From: SVEL01 sp045125245
Lineage (GTDB): Bacteria; Bacillota; Clostridia; Lachnospirales; Lachnospiraceae
Reading direction: 5' to 3'
NCBI GenBank assembly: GCA_045125245.1
Contig: JBGVNF010000044.1
Span: 1 to 50,180, forward strand
Length of the DNA: 50,180 bases
Positions 36,010 to 44,763 of this stretch are shown here, one piece after another. The translations under genes and the position numbers were made by a program. The notes beneath the pieces were generated by a model. The model searched no databases. It worked only from the letters and a program-made list of their open reading frames with translations, and was not told the origin of the DNA. Numbering within the stretch: the stretch's first letter is position 1; every line of letters begins with the position of its first letter.

Positions 36010-36816
36010 TTATTCAGTATATTCACTTTCTACCTTTCTGTCAACTCTATCTTTTCTAAAGATAAGATAAATTCCAAGGGGAAGAAGTATCAAGCTTATC
36101 CACTGAGATGTAGATAAACTGAGTATGCCACCTCTTATCTCGTCACCTCTTGCGAACTCAAGTAAAAATCTCATAATACTGTATACCACAAGATATATTC
36201 CTATAGGTTGTCCGTCCTTTTTTACACCTTTTCTCACGAAAAAGTAAAGACATACTGCCAATATAAGATTTACAACAGTCTCCACTAGCTGAGTCGGAAA
36301 TCTAGACACGCCACACATTCCCATAGTCATCTCATTGCATGGATAAGTGATAGCAAATGGTCCGTCATACTTCATACCATAGCAACATCCCGCACAGAGA
36401 CATCCAATTCTTCCTATTCCATGCATAAGAGGAATAGCAGGTGCTGCCACATTCATAAACGGCTTAAGAGGAATACAAAACTGCTTACAGTAGATAATAA
36501 CACCGATAGCACCACCTATAAGTCCTCCATAGAACACAAATCCTGCAAACACATATATAAGCACTGCCCAAGGATTCTTTAAAAATACATCAAAATGTTT
36601 AATAAACTTTGGAAGCATCGTTATAAAATACATAAGCTTCGCTCCCACCACTATACCTATAGCACAATAAAAGCTGGCAAATCCAACATCTGAAGGTGGC
36701 AAGACATATCTTTTTGCAAGACTCATAGCAACTAAAACAGCTAATACAAATCCTATAATAGCCAATAATCCATACATAGGTAATGGATAACCAAATATAT
36801 ATATATACGGTAACAT
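36010..36816 (-). CDS. lgt: prolipoprotein diacylglyceryl transferase
   Basis: A 268-residue membrane protein with about seven helices. Lgt moves diacylglycerol from phosphatidylglycerol to the lipobox Cys of prolipoproteins. The signature region reads HGIGRIGCLCAGCCYG, the Cys-rich variant common in Clostridia, where enterobacterial Lgt has GRIGNFING. AAGGAG precedes the ATG. The window also encodes a lipoprotein substrate candidate (32966-33271). The variant may be a paralogue rather than the housekeeping enzyme. Confidence 0.85.
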   Translation of the reverse strand: MLPYIYIFGYPLPMYGLLAIIGFVLAVLVAMSLAKRYVLPPSDVGFASFYCAIGIVVGAKLMYFITMLPKFIKHFDVFLKNPWAVLIYVFAGFVFYGGLIGGAIGVIIYCKQFCIPLKPFMNVAAPAIPLMHGIGRIGCLCAGCCYGMKYDGPFAITYPCNEMTMGMCGVSRFPTQLVETVVNLILAVCLYFFVRKGVKKDGQPIGIYLVVYSIMRFLLEFARGDEIRGGILSLSTSQWISLILLPLGIYLIFRKDRVDRKVESEYTE

Positions 36817-36896
36817 ATCAACTCTCCTTTATGTATTAATTTTGCACATACATAAAGATTTTATCATATTAATACGGGATTTACTACTGGAATCAT

Positions 36897-36930
36897 TAAA
36901 AAAATGGCAGTTCATAGAACTGCCATTAAA
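36897..36930 (-). terminator. terminator of the pullulanase gene
   Basis: An 11-bp perfect stem AATGGCAGTTC with a 3-base loop, followed on the minus strand by TTTTTT, 60 bases past the pullulanase stop. Confidence 0.88.
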
Positions 36931-36989
36931 AATATAGGAAGATTCGAAGTTAACTTATCTTAATTCAACTTCCAATGTGTATTTTTTAT

Positions 36990-39900
36990 TTATACTGTAG
37001 TGTCATCTGTATTAGGTGATTCTGCTACAGGTGATTCTGGAGCTGGAGCTGCTTCTACAACTGGCTCAGCTGCTGGAGCTGGAGCTGGTGCTGCTGCACT
37101 CTCACCTAAAATCTTATTAACCTCTGCATCAACTGCTGAAGTGCTAGACTTCTTACCAGACTTCTTAGCAACTACTGCGATGATTGCAACTACTGCAACT
37201 GCAGCAACTACGAGGATAATTACAAGGTTATCCTTGAAGAAGTTACCTGACTTCTCATCCTTTGAATCATTAGAATCAGTAGAAGCGTCTGGAGTTGTTG
37301 TTGTTGTGCTACCAACTGCATTTGCATCCTCTGTTTCACCCTGTACAAGAGCTAATGTAGAGATAGGACTTACAGAAATCTTACCACCTGAAACTGTCTC
37401 GATAACTGCGATACCAGCCTTGTTATCCTTGATACATACGTTCCATGTACCTTCTGGAATTGTAACTTCCTTAGCTTCCTTGCTAGCGTTGTAGATGATA
37501 AGTAACTGATCTGCAACTTCGCCTTCAGCTGCACCATCGATTGTGAAACCAACAACCTGTGATGGTGTATCGATAAACTTAAGATACTTAGATACATCTT
37601 CTGTAGTTGTCATACGAAGACCTGCATGGTTCTTTCTGAACTGGATGAGACCCTTATAGTACTCGTAAACTTCTGTATTTGTGAAGTTATCCCACTTAAT
37701 TGAGTTGATTGCATCTGATGACTTATAGCTGTTATGATCTCCATCCTTTGAACGAAGCATTTCCTCACCTGAAAGCATAAATGGAATACCCTGTGCTGTG
37801 TAAACAATACTTGCGCTTAAAAGGTTAACCTTAATCTTATCTTCTTCTGAATCATCCTTATTTGATAATGCTATCTTATCCCAAAGTGTTAAGTTGTCAT
37901 GAGCAGATACATAGTTGATTACCTGTTCTGGTGAAGCTGCCCATGGTGAGCAAATATCTGTATGTGTGTCAGCCCATGAAATTCCAGGATACTTTGTAGC
38001 TGCGATTACACCAGACTTAATTCTTTCTTCCTGTCCAAGCTTACCTGATGCGAAACCTGTATCTGTATCTCCAAATACGCTACCCTTGATACCATCACGG
38101 ATATCATCTGAGAATGCAGCAACCTGCATATCTTCAAATCTGTATGTGTTCTTCTTTAATGACTGATCGTAAGCTCCAAGTAATGAGCCACCACCTGTCC
38201 AACCTTCACCGAGGATGATGATTGAAGGATCAATCTTATCAAGCTCTGTTCTAACCTGCTTAATTGTCTCCATATCGATAAGAGCCATTAAGTCAAATCT
38301 GAAACCATCAAGGTGATATTCTGAAGCCCAGTACTTAACTGAGTCAACGATATACTTTCTAACCATTGATCTCTCTGAAGCAACTTCGTTACCACAACCA
38401 GAACCATTTGAGAATGAGCCATCCTCTTTCATTCTGTAGTAGTAACCTGGAACTGTTAAGTTCATATAAGAGTTTGCACTCTCTGCTGTATGATTGTAAA
38501 CAACGTCCATGATAACACGGAGACCGCTGCTATGGAATCCCTGAACCATCTGCTTAAACTCATTTACACGAACCTCACCATTAAATGGATCTGTTGAGTA
38601 TGAGCCTTCTGGAGCATTGTAGTTATATGGATCATAACCCCAGTTGAACTGTGGTTTGTCAAGCTTTGTCTCATCTACTGAGTTTGGTGAGTAATCATAT
38701 ACAGGGATAAGCTGTACATGTGTAACACCTAAATCAACGATGTGATCAAGACCTGTAGAAACGCCTGCGCTGTTCTTTGTACCCTTTTCAACAAGGCCAA
38801 GGTACTTACCTTTATTCTTAACACCTGAGCTCTCATCAATTGTGAAATCTCTTACGTGCATCTCGTAAATAATAGAATCTGTAGCTCTTAAAAGCTCTGG
38901 TCTAACGTCCTTATCCCAATTCTCTGGGTTAGTCTTAGCAAGATCGATAACCATACCTCTCTTACCGTTAGCACCTGTTGTTCTAGCGTAAAGGTCAACC
39001 ACCTCGCTAGTAATTTCATTATTTGTTACTGAATATGTGTAATATACACCATTTAAGTCACCATCAACTTTTACTGACCAAACGCCCTTCTCGCCCTTAG
39101 TCATATCCTTAACTTCATAAGCCTCGCCTTCTAAGCCTTCCTTGTATAAGTTAAGCTTAATAGCTGCCGCAAATGGTGCCCAAACCTTAAATGTTGTGCT
39201 ATCCTTTGTATATACAGCACCTAAATCATCACCTTCATAATAGAAAGCGTTATCAAAATCTTCTGAACTGTATACGCCACCGTATGAAAGACCCTTCTCT
39301 CCGTACTCAGTTGAAACAATCTTATATGTATTGTTAAGGTCAAGTGGCTGCTTCATATTAATGTTGAATTCTGGAGATGTAGCTTCCTCACTGAAGAGAT
39401 TCATAATCTCATACTCTTTACCGTTCTGGTCAACAACCTTGAACATAGATAAAGCTTCTGTAGATTCTGTATTAACAGGAACAGTTACCTTTACTGCGAT
39501 TCTCTTAGCTGTTGTAAGTGAAGCGCTAAGCATCTTAGGTGATAAATCTGCATCATCCTTATTGAAATAGAGGTTAGGGTCTGCCTGGATAACCCATACA
39601 TCAAGCTTACCGTCAACTGCCTTAGATAAATCGATGTATCTATCAGCGTCTACGTCCTTAGCTTCCCACTCGTTTAATCTAACGATGAAACCAAGCTTAC
39701 CTGCTGAAGCATCTACATTGTAAGAAATAACCTTACCGTAATCATCTTCACCTGTAAATGCATTACCTGAACCTTCGCCACCTTCTGGCCAGAACCAAAG
39801 ATTCCATCCTGTATAATTCTGGTCAAATCTGTGATAATGAAGGTTAACCTGAATCTGTCCTTCAGATGGTGCCTGTGCCTCTGGTTGCTTATCGCCACTT

Positions 39901-40334
39901 CCACCACCGCCAACTAACTGACTCATATCAAATGGTGTAGCACCTTCTGGAGCTTCTGTCTTATATCCCTCTACGCCAGAATTAACCCATACCTCTGTTA
40001 CATCGCCTGTAAGAGCAATAAACTGGTCACTTTCAAAATCCTTTGTCCAGTCTGCTGTACGGATAATAAATCCTAACTCTGAGAAATCTCCTGCCTTCTG
40101 GATAACACAAACCTTACCCCAATCGTCACTGTAAGAGAATGGTGTAGCTTCGCCGTCGCCATCCTTTGGCCAATTCCATACGTCCCATCCATCATAGTTA
40201 CCATCTTCTCTGTTATAATGGATGATGATCGTCTTCTTTCCATCTGCCTTAACTTCTTCTGGTGTAACTACTGTAAAAATAGTAGAAAATACCATAAGTA
40301 AAGCAAGGAACATTGCACGAACTCTTCTTTTCAT
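36990..40334 (-). CDS. secreted, membrane-anchored type I pullulanase
   Basis: A 1114-residue extracellular debranching enzyme (GH13_14) that cuts alpha-1,6 bonds in starch and pullulan. In order: signal peptide (to about residue 30), two PUD-type starch-binding modules starting TIIIHYNREDG and IQVNLHYHRFDQ, an Ig-like region, a CBM48-like N domain, and the catalytic domain with the pullulanase motif FNWGYDPYNY, nucleophile in GFRFDLM, acid in ILGEGW and SAHDNLT. A membrane helix (LVIILVVAAVAVVAIIAVV) follows a Ser/Asp-rich linker near the end, then an Ala/Pro-rich tail of about 60 residues. The start at 40334 has GGAG nine bases upstream. Terminator downstream. Confidence 0.95.
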   Translation of the reverse strand: MKRRVRAMFLALLMVFSTIFTVVTPEEVKADGKKTIIIHYNREDGNYDGWDVWNWPKDGDGEATPFSYSDDWGKVCVIQKAGDFSELGFIIRTADWTKDFESDQFIALTGDVTEVWVNSGVEGYKTEAPEGATPFDMSQLVGGGGSGDKQPEAQAPSEGQIQVNLHYHRFDQNYTGWNLWFWPEGGEGSGNAFTGEDDYGKVISYNVDASAGKLGFIVRLNEWEAKDVDADRYIDLSKAVDGKLDVWVIQADPNLYFNKDDADLSPKMLSASLTTAKRIAVKVTVPVNTESTEALSMFKVVDQNGKEYEIMNLFSEEATSPEFNINMKQPLDLNNTYKIVSTEYGEKGLSYGGVYSSEDFDNAFYYEGDDLGAVYTKDSTTFKVWAPFAAAIKLNLYKEGLEGEAYEVKDMTKGEKGVWSVKVDGDLNGVYYTYSVTNNEITSEVVDLYARTTGANGKRGMVIDLAKTNPENWDKDVRPELLRATDSIIYEMHVRDFTIDESSGVKNKGKYLGLVEKGTKNSAGVSTGLDHIVDLGVTHVQLIPVYDYSPNSVDETKLDKPQFNWGYDPYNYNAPEGSYSTDPFNGEVRVNEFKQMVQGFHSSGLRVIMDVVYNHTAESANSYMNLTVPGYYYRMKEDGSFSNGSGCGNEVASERSMVRKYIVDSVKYWASEYHLDGFRFDLMALIDMETIKQVRTELDKIDPSIIILGEGWTGGGSLLGAYDQSLKKNTYRFEDMQVAAFSDDIRDGIKGSVFGDTDTGFASGKLGQEERIKSGVIAATKYPGISWADTHTDICSPWAASPEQVINYVSAHDNLTLWDKIALSNKDDSEEDKIKVNLLSASIVYTAQGIPFMLSGEEMLRSKDGDHNSYKSSDAINSIKWDNFTNTEVYEYYKGLIQFRKNHAGLRMTTTEDVSKYLKFIDTPSQVVGFTIDGAAEGEVADQLLIIYNASKEAKEVTIPEGTWNVCIKDNKAGIAVIETVSGGKISVSPISTLALVQGETEDANAVGSTTTTTPDASTDSNDSKDEKSGNFFKDNLVIILVVAAVAVVAIIAVVAKKSGKKSSTSAVDAEVNKILGESAAAPAPAPAAEPVVEAAPAPESPVAESPNTDDTTV

Positions 40335-40487
40335 TAAATTCGTCTCCTTTCTTTTTTTACGATGAGCATAGCCCACCCAATTAATACTATTTTACCATAT
40401 TGTTTTTTTTAGATATATATAACAAATTTATTTTTCATATCAGTTTTTTGTAGTCAAAATAAACCTATAAAAAATTTGATATAAAAA

Positions 40488-40525
40488 CCCCCGAAAACAT
40501 AGTAATATACTAGTTTTCAGGGGCT
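40488..40525 (-). terminator. terminator of the nuclease-XRE pair
   Basis: CCCCTGAAAACTAGTA and its near complement form a stem (one T-G pair) and are followed on the minus strand by GGTTTTTATA. It lies 18 bases after the XRE gene. Confidence 0.8.
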
Positions 40526-40542
40526 AAGCATAAGTATTCTAA

Positions 40543-40917
40543 CTACTTAAGTTCTTCCAATTCTTCCAACTGTTTCAATGCCTCTATATATTTCATAAGA
40601 CGTTTTCTCTGTGCATCCTTCATAGAACGAATATCTTCTATGATACAAATATCTTCTTTCGTTATCCTTGTTTCTGTTTTCGAATTTTCAACTTTATTAT
40701 CTACACAGTCTTCATCCACGCCCTTACCAGTCAATAATTGCTCTGGTGTCACCTCTAGTACCATACAAATATCCATAATTTTGTCTGCTGAGGGGTTAGT
40801 CTTTTTTGTTTTCCAATCACTAACTGTACTGCTAGCCAAACCAACCCGCTTCGCAAAGGCTCCCTGCGACATATTTTTCTCTTTAAGAATTTTAAATATT
40901 CTTTCACTGATAATCAT
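40543..40917 (-). CDS. XRE-family helix-turn-helix regulator
   Basis: A 124-residue DNA-binding protein. Residues 1-65 are a Cro/CI-type HTH (MSQGAFAKRVGLASSTVSDWKTKKTNPSADKI). The C-terminal half is acidic and helical, with LMKYIEALKQLEELEELK, and may dimerise. It begins 22 bases after the nuclease-like gene with AAGGAG six bases before the ATG, so the two form an operon. Likely a repressor of its own operon, by analogy. Confidence 0.85.
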   Translation of the reverse strand: MIISERIFKILKEKNMSQGAFAKRVGLASSTVSDWKTKKTNPSADKIMDICMVLEVTPEQLLTGKGVDEDCVDNKVENSKTETRITKEDICIIEDIRSMKDAQRKRLMKYIEALKQLEELEELK

Positions 40918-40939
40918 AAGCTACTCCTTCGGTGTATCA

Positions 40940-41890
40940 CTAATACATTTTTTCCTCAAACTCTTCTATAGATGATACTTCTGTGGTAAGCTCTAACCAA
41001 GACTCCATTACATCTACATTCTTTTCTTTATTTATCTTTTCTTTCAAAGACATAGGAACATCACCCTTCTTACGGAGAACTGTAATAATCGCTAATGTCA
41101 TACCTTGTTCCTTACCTTGTTCTATACCCTCACTTAGTCCTTCCTCTCTTGCCTTTTTTGTCGCTATATCTACTTCATCCTGAAACAATTCCAAAATAGC
41201 CTCACACATACTTTTTCCCTCCTCAAACTGTTCCTTATTTGCTCTTACTATGATATTCATAACAGATTTATATAACTCATTCCTTCGATGCTTCCTATAT
41301 TCCGATGATATCTTATCTATTATACTACGCCCCTTCAAATCATTGGTCAAGCAGCTAAGCCAAAAATTATTTTCCCGCGACAATTTCTTTGTAACTATAA
41401 GCTGTATGGGGAATGAATCGCCTAAGAGGTAATAGATACCTTTATCCACCTTCTTAACCTCCAATTCTCTATCCTTCTTAAGAAGCTCTAGCATCTTATT
41501 TGGATATCTAAATGATACAAATGTTATAGTTACTTCATCCGCTGGTATACTATTCACTCTTTTAGATGAAAATATATAATAACACGTATACGCATACACC
41601 TTATAGAAATCATCAATACTTAGATAATCTCTAGGACTTTTATACTCTACAATATTATGCTTTCTAAATATCCGTCCAATATTTTTCTTAATCTTGTCTT
41701 CCGTATTTTTTTTAATAATCAGCACATCAATGAGTATAGGCCTTGTGGCAAGAGGATATTCTCTTATAAACGTAAGCTTATCAGCTTCAGCTTCAAATTC
41801 AATCTGTATACCTGCATAAAAAGCAGGATGCCACTGTAAAATGTGTTTCTTGTTAACTAGTTCCTTTAGAACCTCTGATTCTTTTTTCAT
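40940..41890 (-). CDS. Rpn-like PD-(D/E)XK nuclease family protein
   Basis: A 316-residue protein resembling the recombination-promoting nuclease / PD-(D/E)XK transposase-like family that is abundant in Lachnospiraceae. The possible active site is the Asp in PILIDVLIIKK and the E-x-K in NIVEYKSPRDYLS. A Glu/Gly-rich coiled region near the end (EGLSEGIEQGKEQGM) is typical of the family. The ATG at 41890 follows AAGGAG by nine bases. It is followed by an XRE gene. Function in this host is unknown; possible domesticated element or defence protein. Confidence 0.6.
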   Translation of the reverse strand: MKKESEVLKELVNKKHILQWHPAFYAGIQIEFEAEADKLTFIREYPLATRPILIDVLIIKKNTEDKIKKNIGRIFRKHNIVEYKSPRDYLSIDDFYKVYAYTCYYIFSSKRVNSIPADEVTITFVSFRYPNKMLELLKKDRELEVKKVDKGIYYLLGDSFPIQLIVTKKLSRENNFWLSCLTNDLKGRSIIDKISSEYRKHRRNELYKSVMNIIVRANKEQFEEGKSMCEAILELFQDEVDIATKKAREEGLSEGIEQGKEQGMTLAIITVLRKKGDVPMSLKEKINKEKNVDVMESWLELTTEVSSIEEFEEKMY

Positions 41891-42057
41891 GGACATGTTC
41901 TCCTTGTACACCTAATGACTTAGATAGCATGGCCCTCTCCCTATTTACGTTAATACGTATATCCCAAATCCATTCAGACGTCTATACGAGTATATTATCA
42001 CTATAAATACTATTCGTCAATCAATTATTTAAAATGAAGTACATCCTTAGCGGAGCG

Positions 42058-42108
42058 TTTTTTGTCATATAGAAAGTTCTCATTGAGAACTTTCTATATG
42101 ACAAAAAA
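42058..42108. repeat. 51-bp near-perfect palindrome
   Basis: A 25-bp arm beginning TTTTTTGTCATATAG is exactly mirrored around a single central T. Both ends are T/A runs, so it can work as a two-way terminator. It lies just past the terminator of the surface-protein gene and 168 bases before the nuclease gene. The rest of 41891-42160 has no gene I can support. Confidence 0.85.
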
Positions 42109-42136
42109 GCCACGACAGTTACCTGTCATGGCTTAA
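42103..42136 (-). terminator. terminator of the small starch-binding surface protein
   Basis: AAGCCATGACAGG pairs with CTGTCGTGGCTT and is followed on the minus strand by TTTTTTG, 25 bases past the stop. Confidence 0.85.
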
Positions 42137-42160
42137 TGTACATATTAGTATAAACTAAAA

Positions 42161-42694
42161 TTAGTTGTTAGCTGTCTGTCTTCTAGAAGCTACTACTAAA
42201 GCACCTGCTACTGCTGCTACTGCTGCCATAGCTACAACTGCTGTAGAATCACCTGTATCTGGAGTATCTGCTGGCTTGTCAGCTGGCTTATCTGCTGGCT
42301 TATCTGCTGGAGCACCTTCCTTAACTGTTACAGCTGCCTTTGTTCCATCAAATGTAATTGTTACAGAAGAACCATCCTTCTCAACCTTAACCTTAGCATC
42401 ATCACCTACTGAGTTAGCTGTTCCTTCAAGGTTATAAGCATCGCCCCAAGAGTCACCCTTAACTACCTTAAACGAATGCTCACCAGCCTTTACATTATCA
42501 AATGTAATCTCATATGTACCATCACCCTTAGCAGTCATCTTTGGTGCGTCCTTTGGTTCCCAACCAACTCCGTTTAACTCTGGAGCACCTGCAACACGTA
42601 CTACCTCATCTGCTGCAAAAGCTGTTGTTGTCATAGCTGTTACCATAGCTACTGCTGCTACTACTGTAGCGATTTTCTTGAATAATTTCTTCAT
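42161..42694 (-). CDS. secreted wall-anchored protein with one starch-binding-like module
   Basis: A 177-residue surface protein. Residues 1-27 are a signal peptide ending TTAFAADE. Residues 30-130 form one beta-rich module with WEPKDAPKM, NVKAGEHSFKVVKGDSWGDAYN and VGDDAKVKVEKDGS, resembling the X25-type modules found next to amylases and pullulanases. ADKP repeats follow, then a sorting-like end: PDTGDS, a hydrophobic helix and RRQ. Likely linked to the wall and to starch binding. The same module appears in the 837-residue protein at 46515-49028. Ligand not proved. Confidence 0.75.
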   Translation of the reverse strand: MKKLFKKIATVVAAVAMVTAMTTTAFAADEVVRVAGAPELNGVGWEPKDAPKMTAKGDGTYEITFDNVKAGEHSFKVVKGDSWGDAYNLEGTANSVGDDAKVKVEKDGSSVTITFDGTKAAVTVKEGAPADKPADKPADKPADTPDTGDSTAVVAMAAVAAVAGALVVASRRQTANN

Positions 42695-42754
42695 TACTCT
42701 ACACCTCTCTTAAAATATTATTTTAGTATGGGTTTCTTCCCAGATTATGTAATG

Positions 42755-42783
42755 ATTATAAACCCTTTTTTATAACTTTACAA
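42755..42783 (-). promoter_or_regulatory. sigma-A promoter of the small starch-binding protein
   Basis: TTGTAA (42783-42778) and TATAAT (42760-42755), 17-base spacer, about 60 bases before the start codon on the minus strand. Confidence 0.72.
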
Positions 42784-42861
42784 TAGCAAAGTGTATTTTT
42801 ATATAAATTTTTGCTAATTTTCATATATAAGCTTATATTTTTATGTGCCATTTGCACAAAA

Positions 42862-42889
42862 AATGTGACAGGTTAACACCTGCCACATT
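42862..42889 (-). terminator. terminator of the 431-residue surface protein
   Basis: AATGTGGCAGG pairs with CCTGTCACATT (one G-T) and is followed by TTTTTTG on the minus strand. Confidence 0.8.
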
Positions 42890-42929
42890 CATTATTCTAT
42901 TTATGATGGTATTGTGAAAATCTAATTAA

Positions 42930-44225
42930 TTATTCGCAAATTGTCTTCTTCTTAGAAGCAACTACCATACCTGCAGCTACTGCAGCTACTGCCAACATAA
43001 TAGCTACTGGAGCACTATCACCAGGTTTTGCTGAACCGCCACCTGCTACTGTGCCAGCTGAAGCAACGAAATGACCCTTTTCATTCTTTTCTGCTGTAAC
43101 TGTAATCTTAGCATTCTTTGTAGATACTTTTTCAATGTTAGCTGTCTGCTCTTTACCATTACCTGCATTAATAACAAAACTTAACTCTGCAAGCTTTGTA
43201 TCAAGTGTAGCATACCACTTGCCGTCCTTAGCTGTCATCTTAACACCTGGCCACTTTGTTTCAAAACCTTCACCCCAAGCATGAATGTAAACTTCTTCCC
43301 ACTTGATTGAAGGATCAAGTGTAACTTCTACAGTAACACCCTTCTCTTCTGTCTTGCCGTCTTCTGTCTTGCCATCTTCTGTCTTACCGTCTTCTGTCTT
43401 ACCGTCTTCTGTCTTACCGTCTTCTGTCTTGCCGTCTTCTGTCTTGCCGTCTTCTGTGTTTCCACCTGAAGATTCCTGAACCTCTGTAGCTGTAATTGTA
43501 ACCTTCTTTGTATCTTTGTTGATAGAAACTGTTACATCAGATTTCTTTTCTAACTTTAATACATTATTGCCATCACCATCTTTTTCTAAATCATCACTAG
43601 TAAACTGATTAGCCCACTCAAAATTAGCACCATCCTGAACTACTTTAATTTTATACTCGTTAGCAGCAACATCCTTGAACGAAAGCGAGAAAACACCATC
43701 TTTCTCTGTCATTAAACCTACATCCCCCTTTGGATTCCAATCCATACCTGGAAGTGTACCTTTAACAGTATAAACATCAAGTGCTTTTACCTCTCCTAAC
43801 GCACTTCCTGCAGCCTTTATTGACTTTAATGTTGCACCTTCAAAAACAGCAGTAATAGTAACTTTTCCAACGTTTCCACATTCGATTTCAAAATTATCGC
43901 CGCCTGCAATATTTGTTAATACAACCGATTTATCTTTTGCGTTACGCTGTGCACTCCAGTCTGTCTTACCAACTAATAACTTAAATTCAATTTTTTTTGC
44001 TTTTGCAACAGTAAACTCATACGTAAATGTCTGTCCGTCCGTTGTTATCATTTTTGGAGCATCTGCTGGTGTCCATGTTGTATCACTTCCAACAATATAT
44101 ACAGCCTTATCTCCTCCAACATCAGCAGCCTTAACTTCTTCAGCTGGCATTGCTGTAAATAATCCTGCTGCCATAGCTACTGTAGCTAATGAAGCAACAA
44201 TTTTCTTAAAAATATTTTTCTTCAT
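42930..44225 (-). CDS. secreted starch-binding surface protein with EDGKT repeats
   Basis: A 431-residue surface protein. After a signal peptide (to about residue 33, EEVKAAD) come two X25/PUD-like modules (VYIVGSDTTWTPADAPKM and VKGTLPGMDWNPKGDVG), then about eight tandem KTEDG units (43360-43455), then a module resembling CBM26 (VYIHAWGEGFETKWPGVKM) that in amylases binds starch. The end has KPGDSAPV, a helix and KKK. The start at 44225 (MKKNIFKK) is favoured by AAAGGAA about ten bases upstream; ATG 44234 is an alternative. The gene lies just downstream of an IS element. Confidence 0.8.
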   Translation of the reverse strand: MKKNIFKKIVASLATVAMAAGLFTAMPAEEVKAADVGGDKAVYIVGSDTTWTPADAPKMITTDGQTFTYEFTVAKAKKIEFKLLVGKTDWSAQRNAKDKSVVLTNIAGGDNFEIECGNVGKVTITAVFEGATLKSIKAAGSALGEVKALDVYTVKGTLPGMDWNPKGDVGLMTEKDGVFSLSFKDVAANEYKIKVVQDGANFEWANQFTSDDLEKDGDGNNVLKLEKKSDVTVSINKDTKKVTITATEVQESSGGNTEDGKTEDGKTEDGKTEDGKTEDGKTEDGKTEDGKTEEKGVTVEVTLDPSIKWEEVYIHAWGEGFETKWPGVKMTAKDGKWYATLDTKLAELSFVINAGNGKEQTANIEKVSTKNAKITVTAEKNEKGHFVASAGTVAGGGSAKPGDSAPVAIMLAVAAVAAGMVVASKKKTICE

Positions 44226-44300
44226 ATTTTTCATTTCCTTTCTGCCCTTTGGCAAATATTCTCCTTTATGCCTGCCATCATTCAGGCAACTCATATCAAC

Positions 44301-44328
44301 ATTTTATCACAAACCTATATTTTTTCAA
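44301..44328 (-). promoter_or_regulatory. sigma-A promoter of the 431-residue surface protein
   Basis: TTGAAA (44328-44323) and TAAAAT (44306-44301), 16-base spacer, minus strand. The rest of 44329-44660 is very AT-rich and holds only a small hairpin at 44356-44387; I see no gene there. Confidence 0.6.
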
Positions 44329-44726
44329 TATCCACCCAAATATTCAAATTTATTTATATCAAAATATAAATTTTTTATATTTGATATTCAAACTTTTTAA
44401 CAAAACTATCATTCTATAGTATTTTTTCGCCTATCTAATACTTTGATATTATTACTTATCGTTATTTTTATTGCACTTTTCTATCATTTGATAGTTTTAT
44501 ACCATTCACATTGTGATACTACTATATTTGACCTCCGTAATGCGAAATTTTAAATTCTATATGTACTATAATCGCCATCTATTTTAAGAGCAAAAACATA
44601 TTTACTTCTTAATAATCTATACAACCAAACCAATACTTCATTATATTTAATACAATAACAGGGTGTAACCTTATGATATGCCCCTTGTCAAGTAGACAAG
44701 ATAAATATCTAAAATGATGTGCTTAT

Positions 44727-44760
44727 GAACGACCGTACAAAATTGATTTGTGCGGTCGTT
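44727..44760. terminator. hairpin at the IS 3' end
   Basis: GAACGACCGTACAAA pairs with TTTGTGCGGTCGTT with one T-G pair, directly after the OrfB stop. It can block readthrough in either direction, though the T run is better on the plus strand. Confidence 0.6.
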
Positions 44761-44763
44761 TTC

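Noticed and set aside
43355..43460. Repeat block as a possible CRISPR array
   Set aside because: Units are 15 bp with no spacers and lie in frame within a coding region.
44356..44387. AT-rich hairpin in the 44.3-44.7 kb gap as terminator or element
   Set aside because: Its stem is almost only A and T, in very AT-rich DNA, so chance is sufficient.
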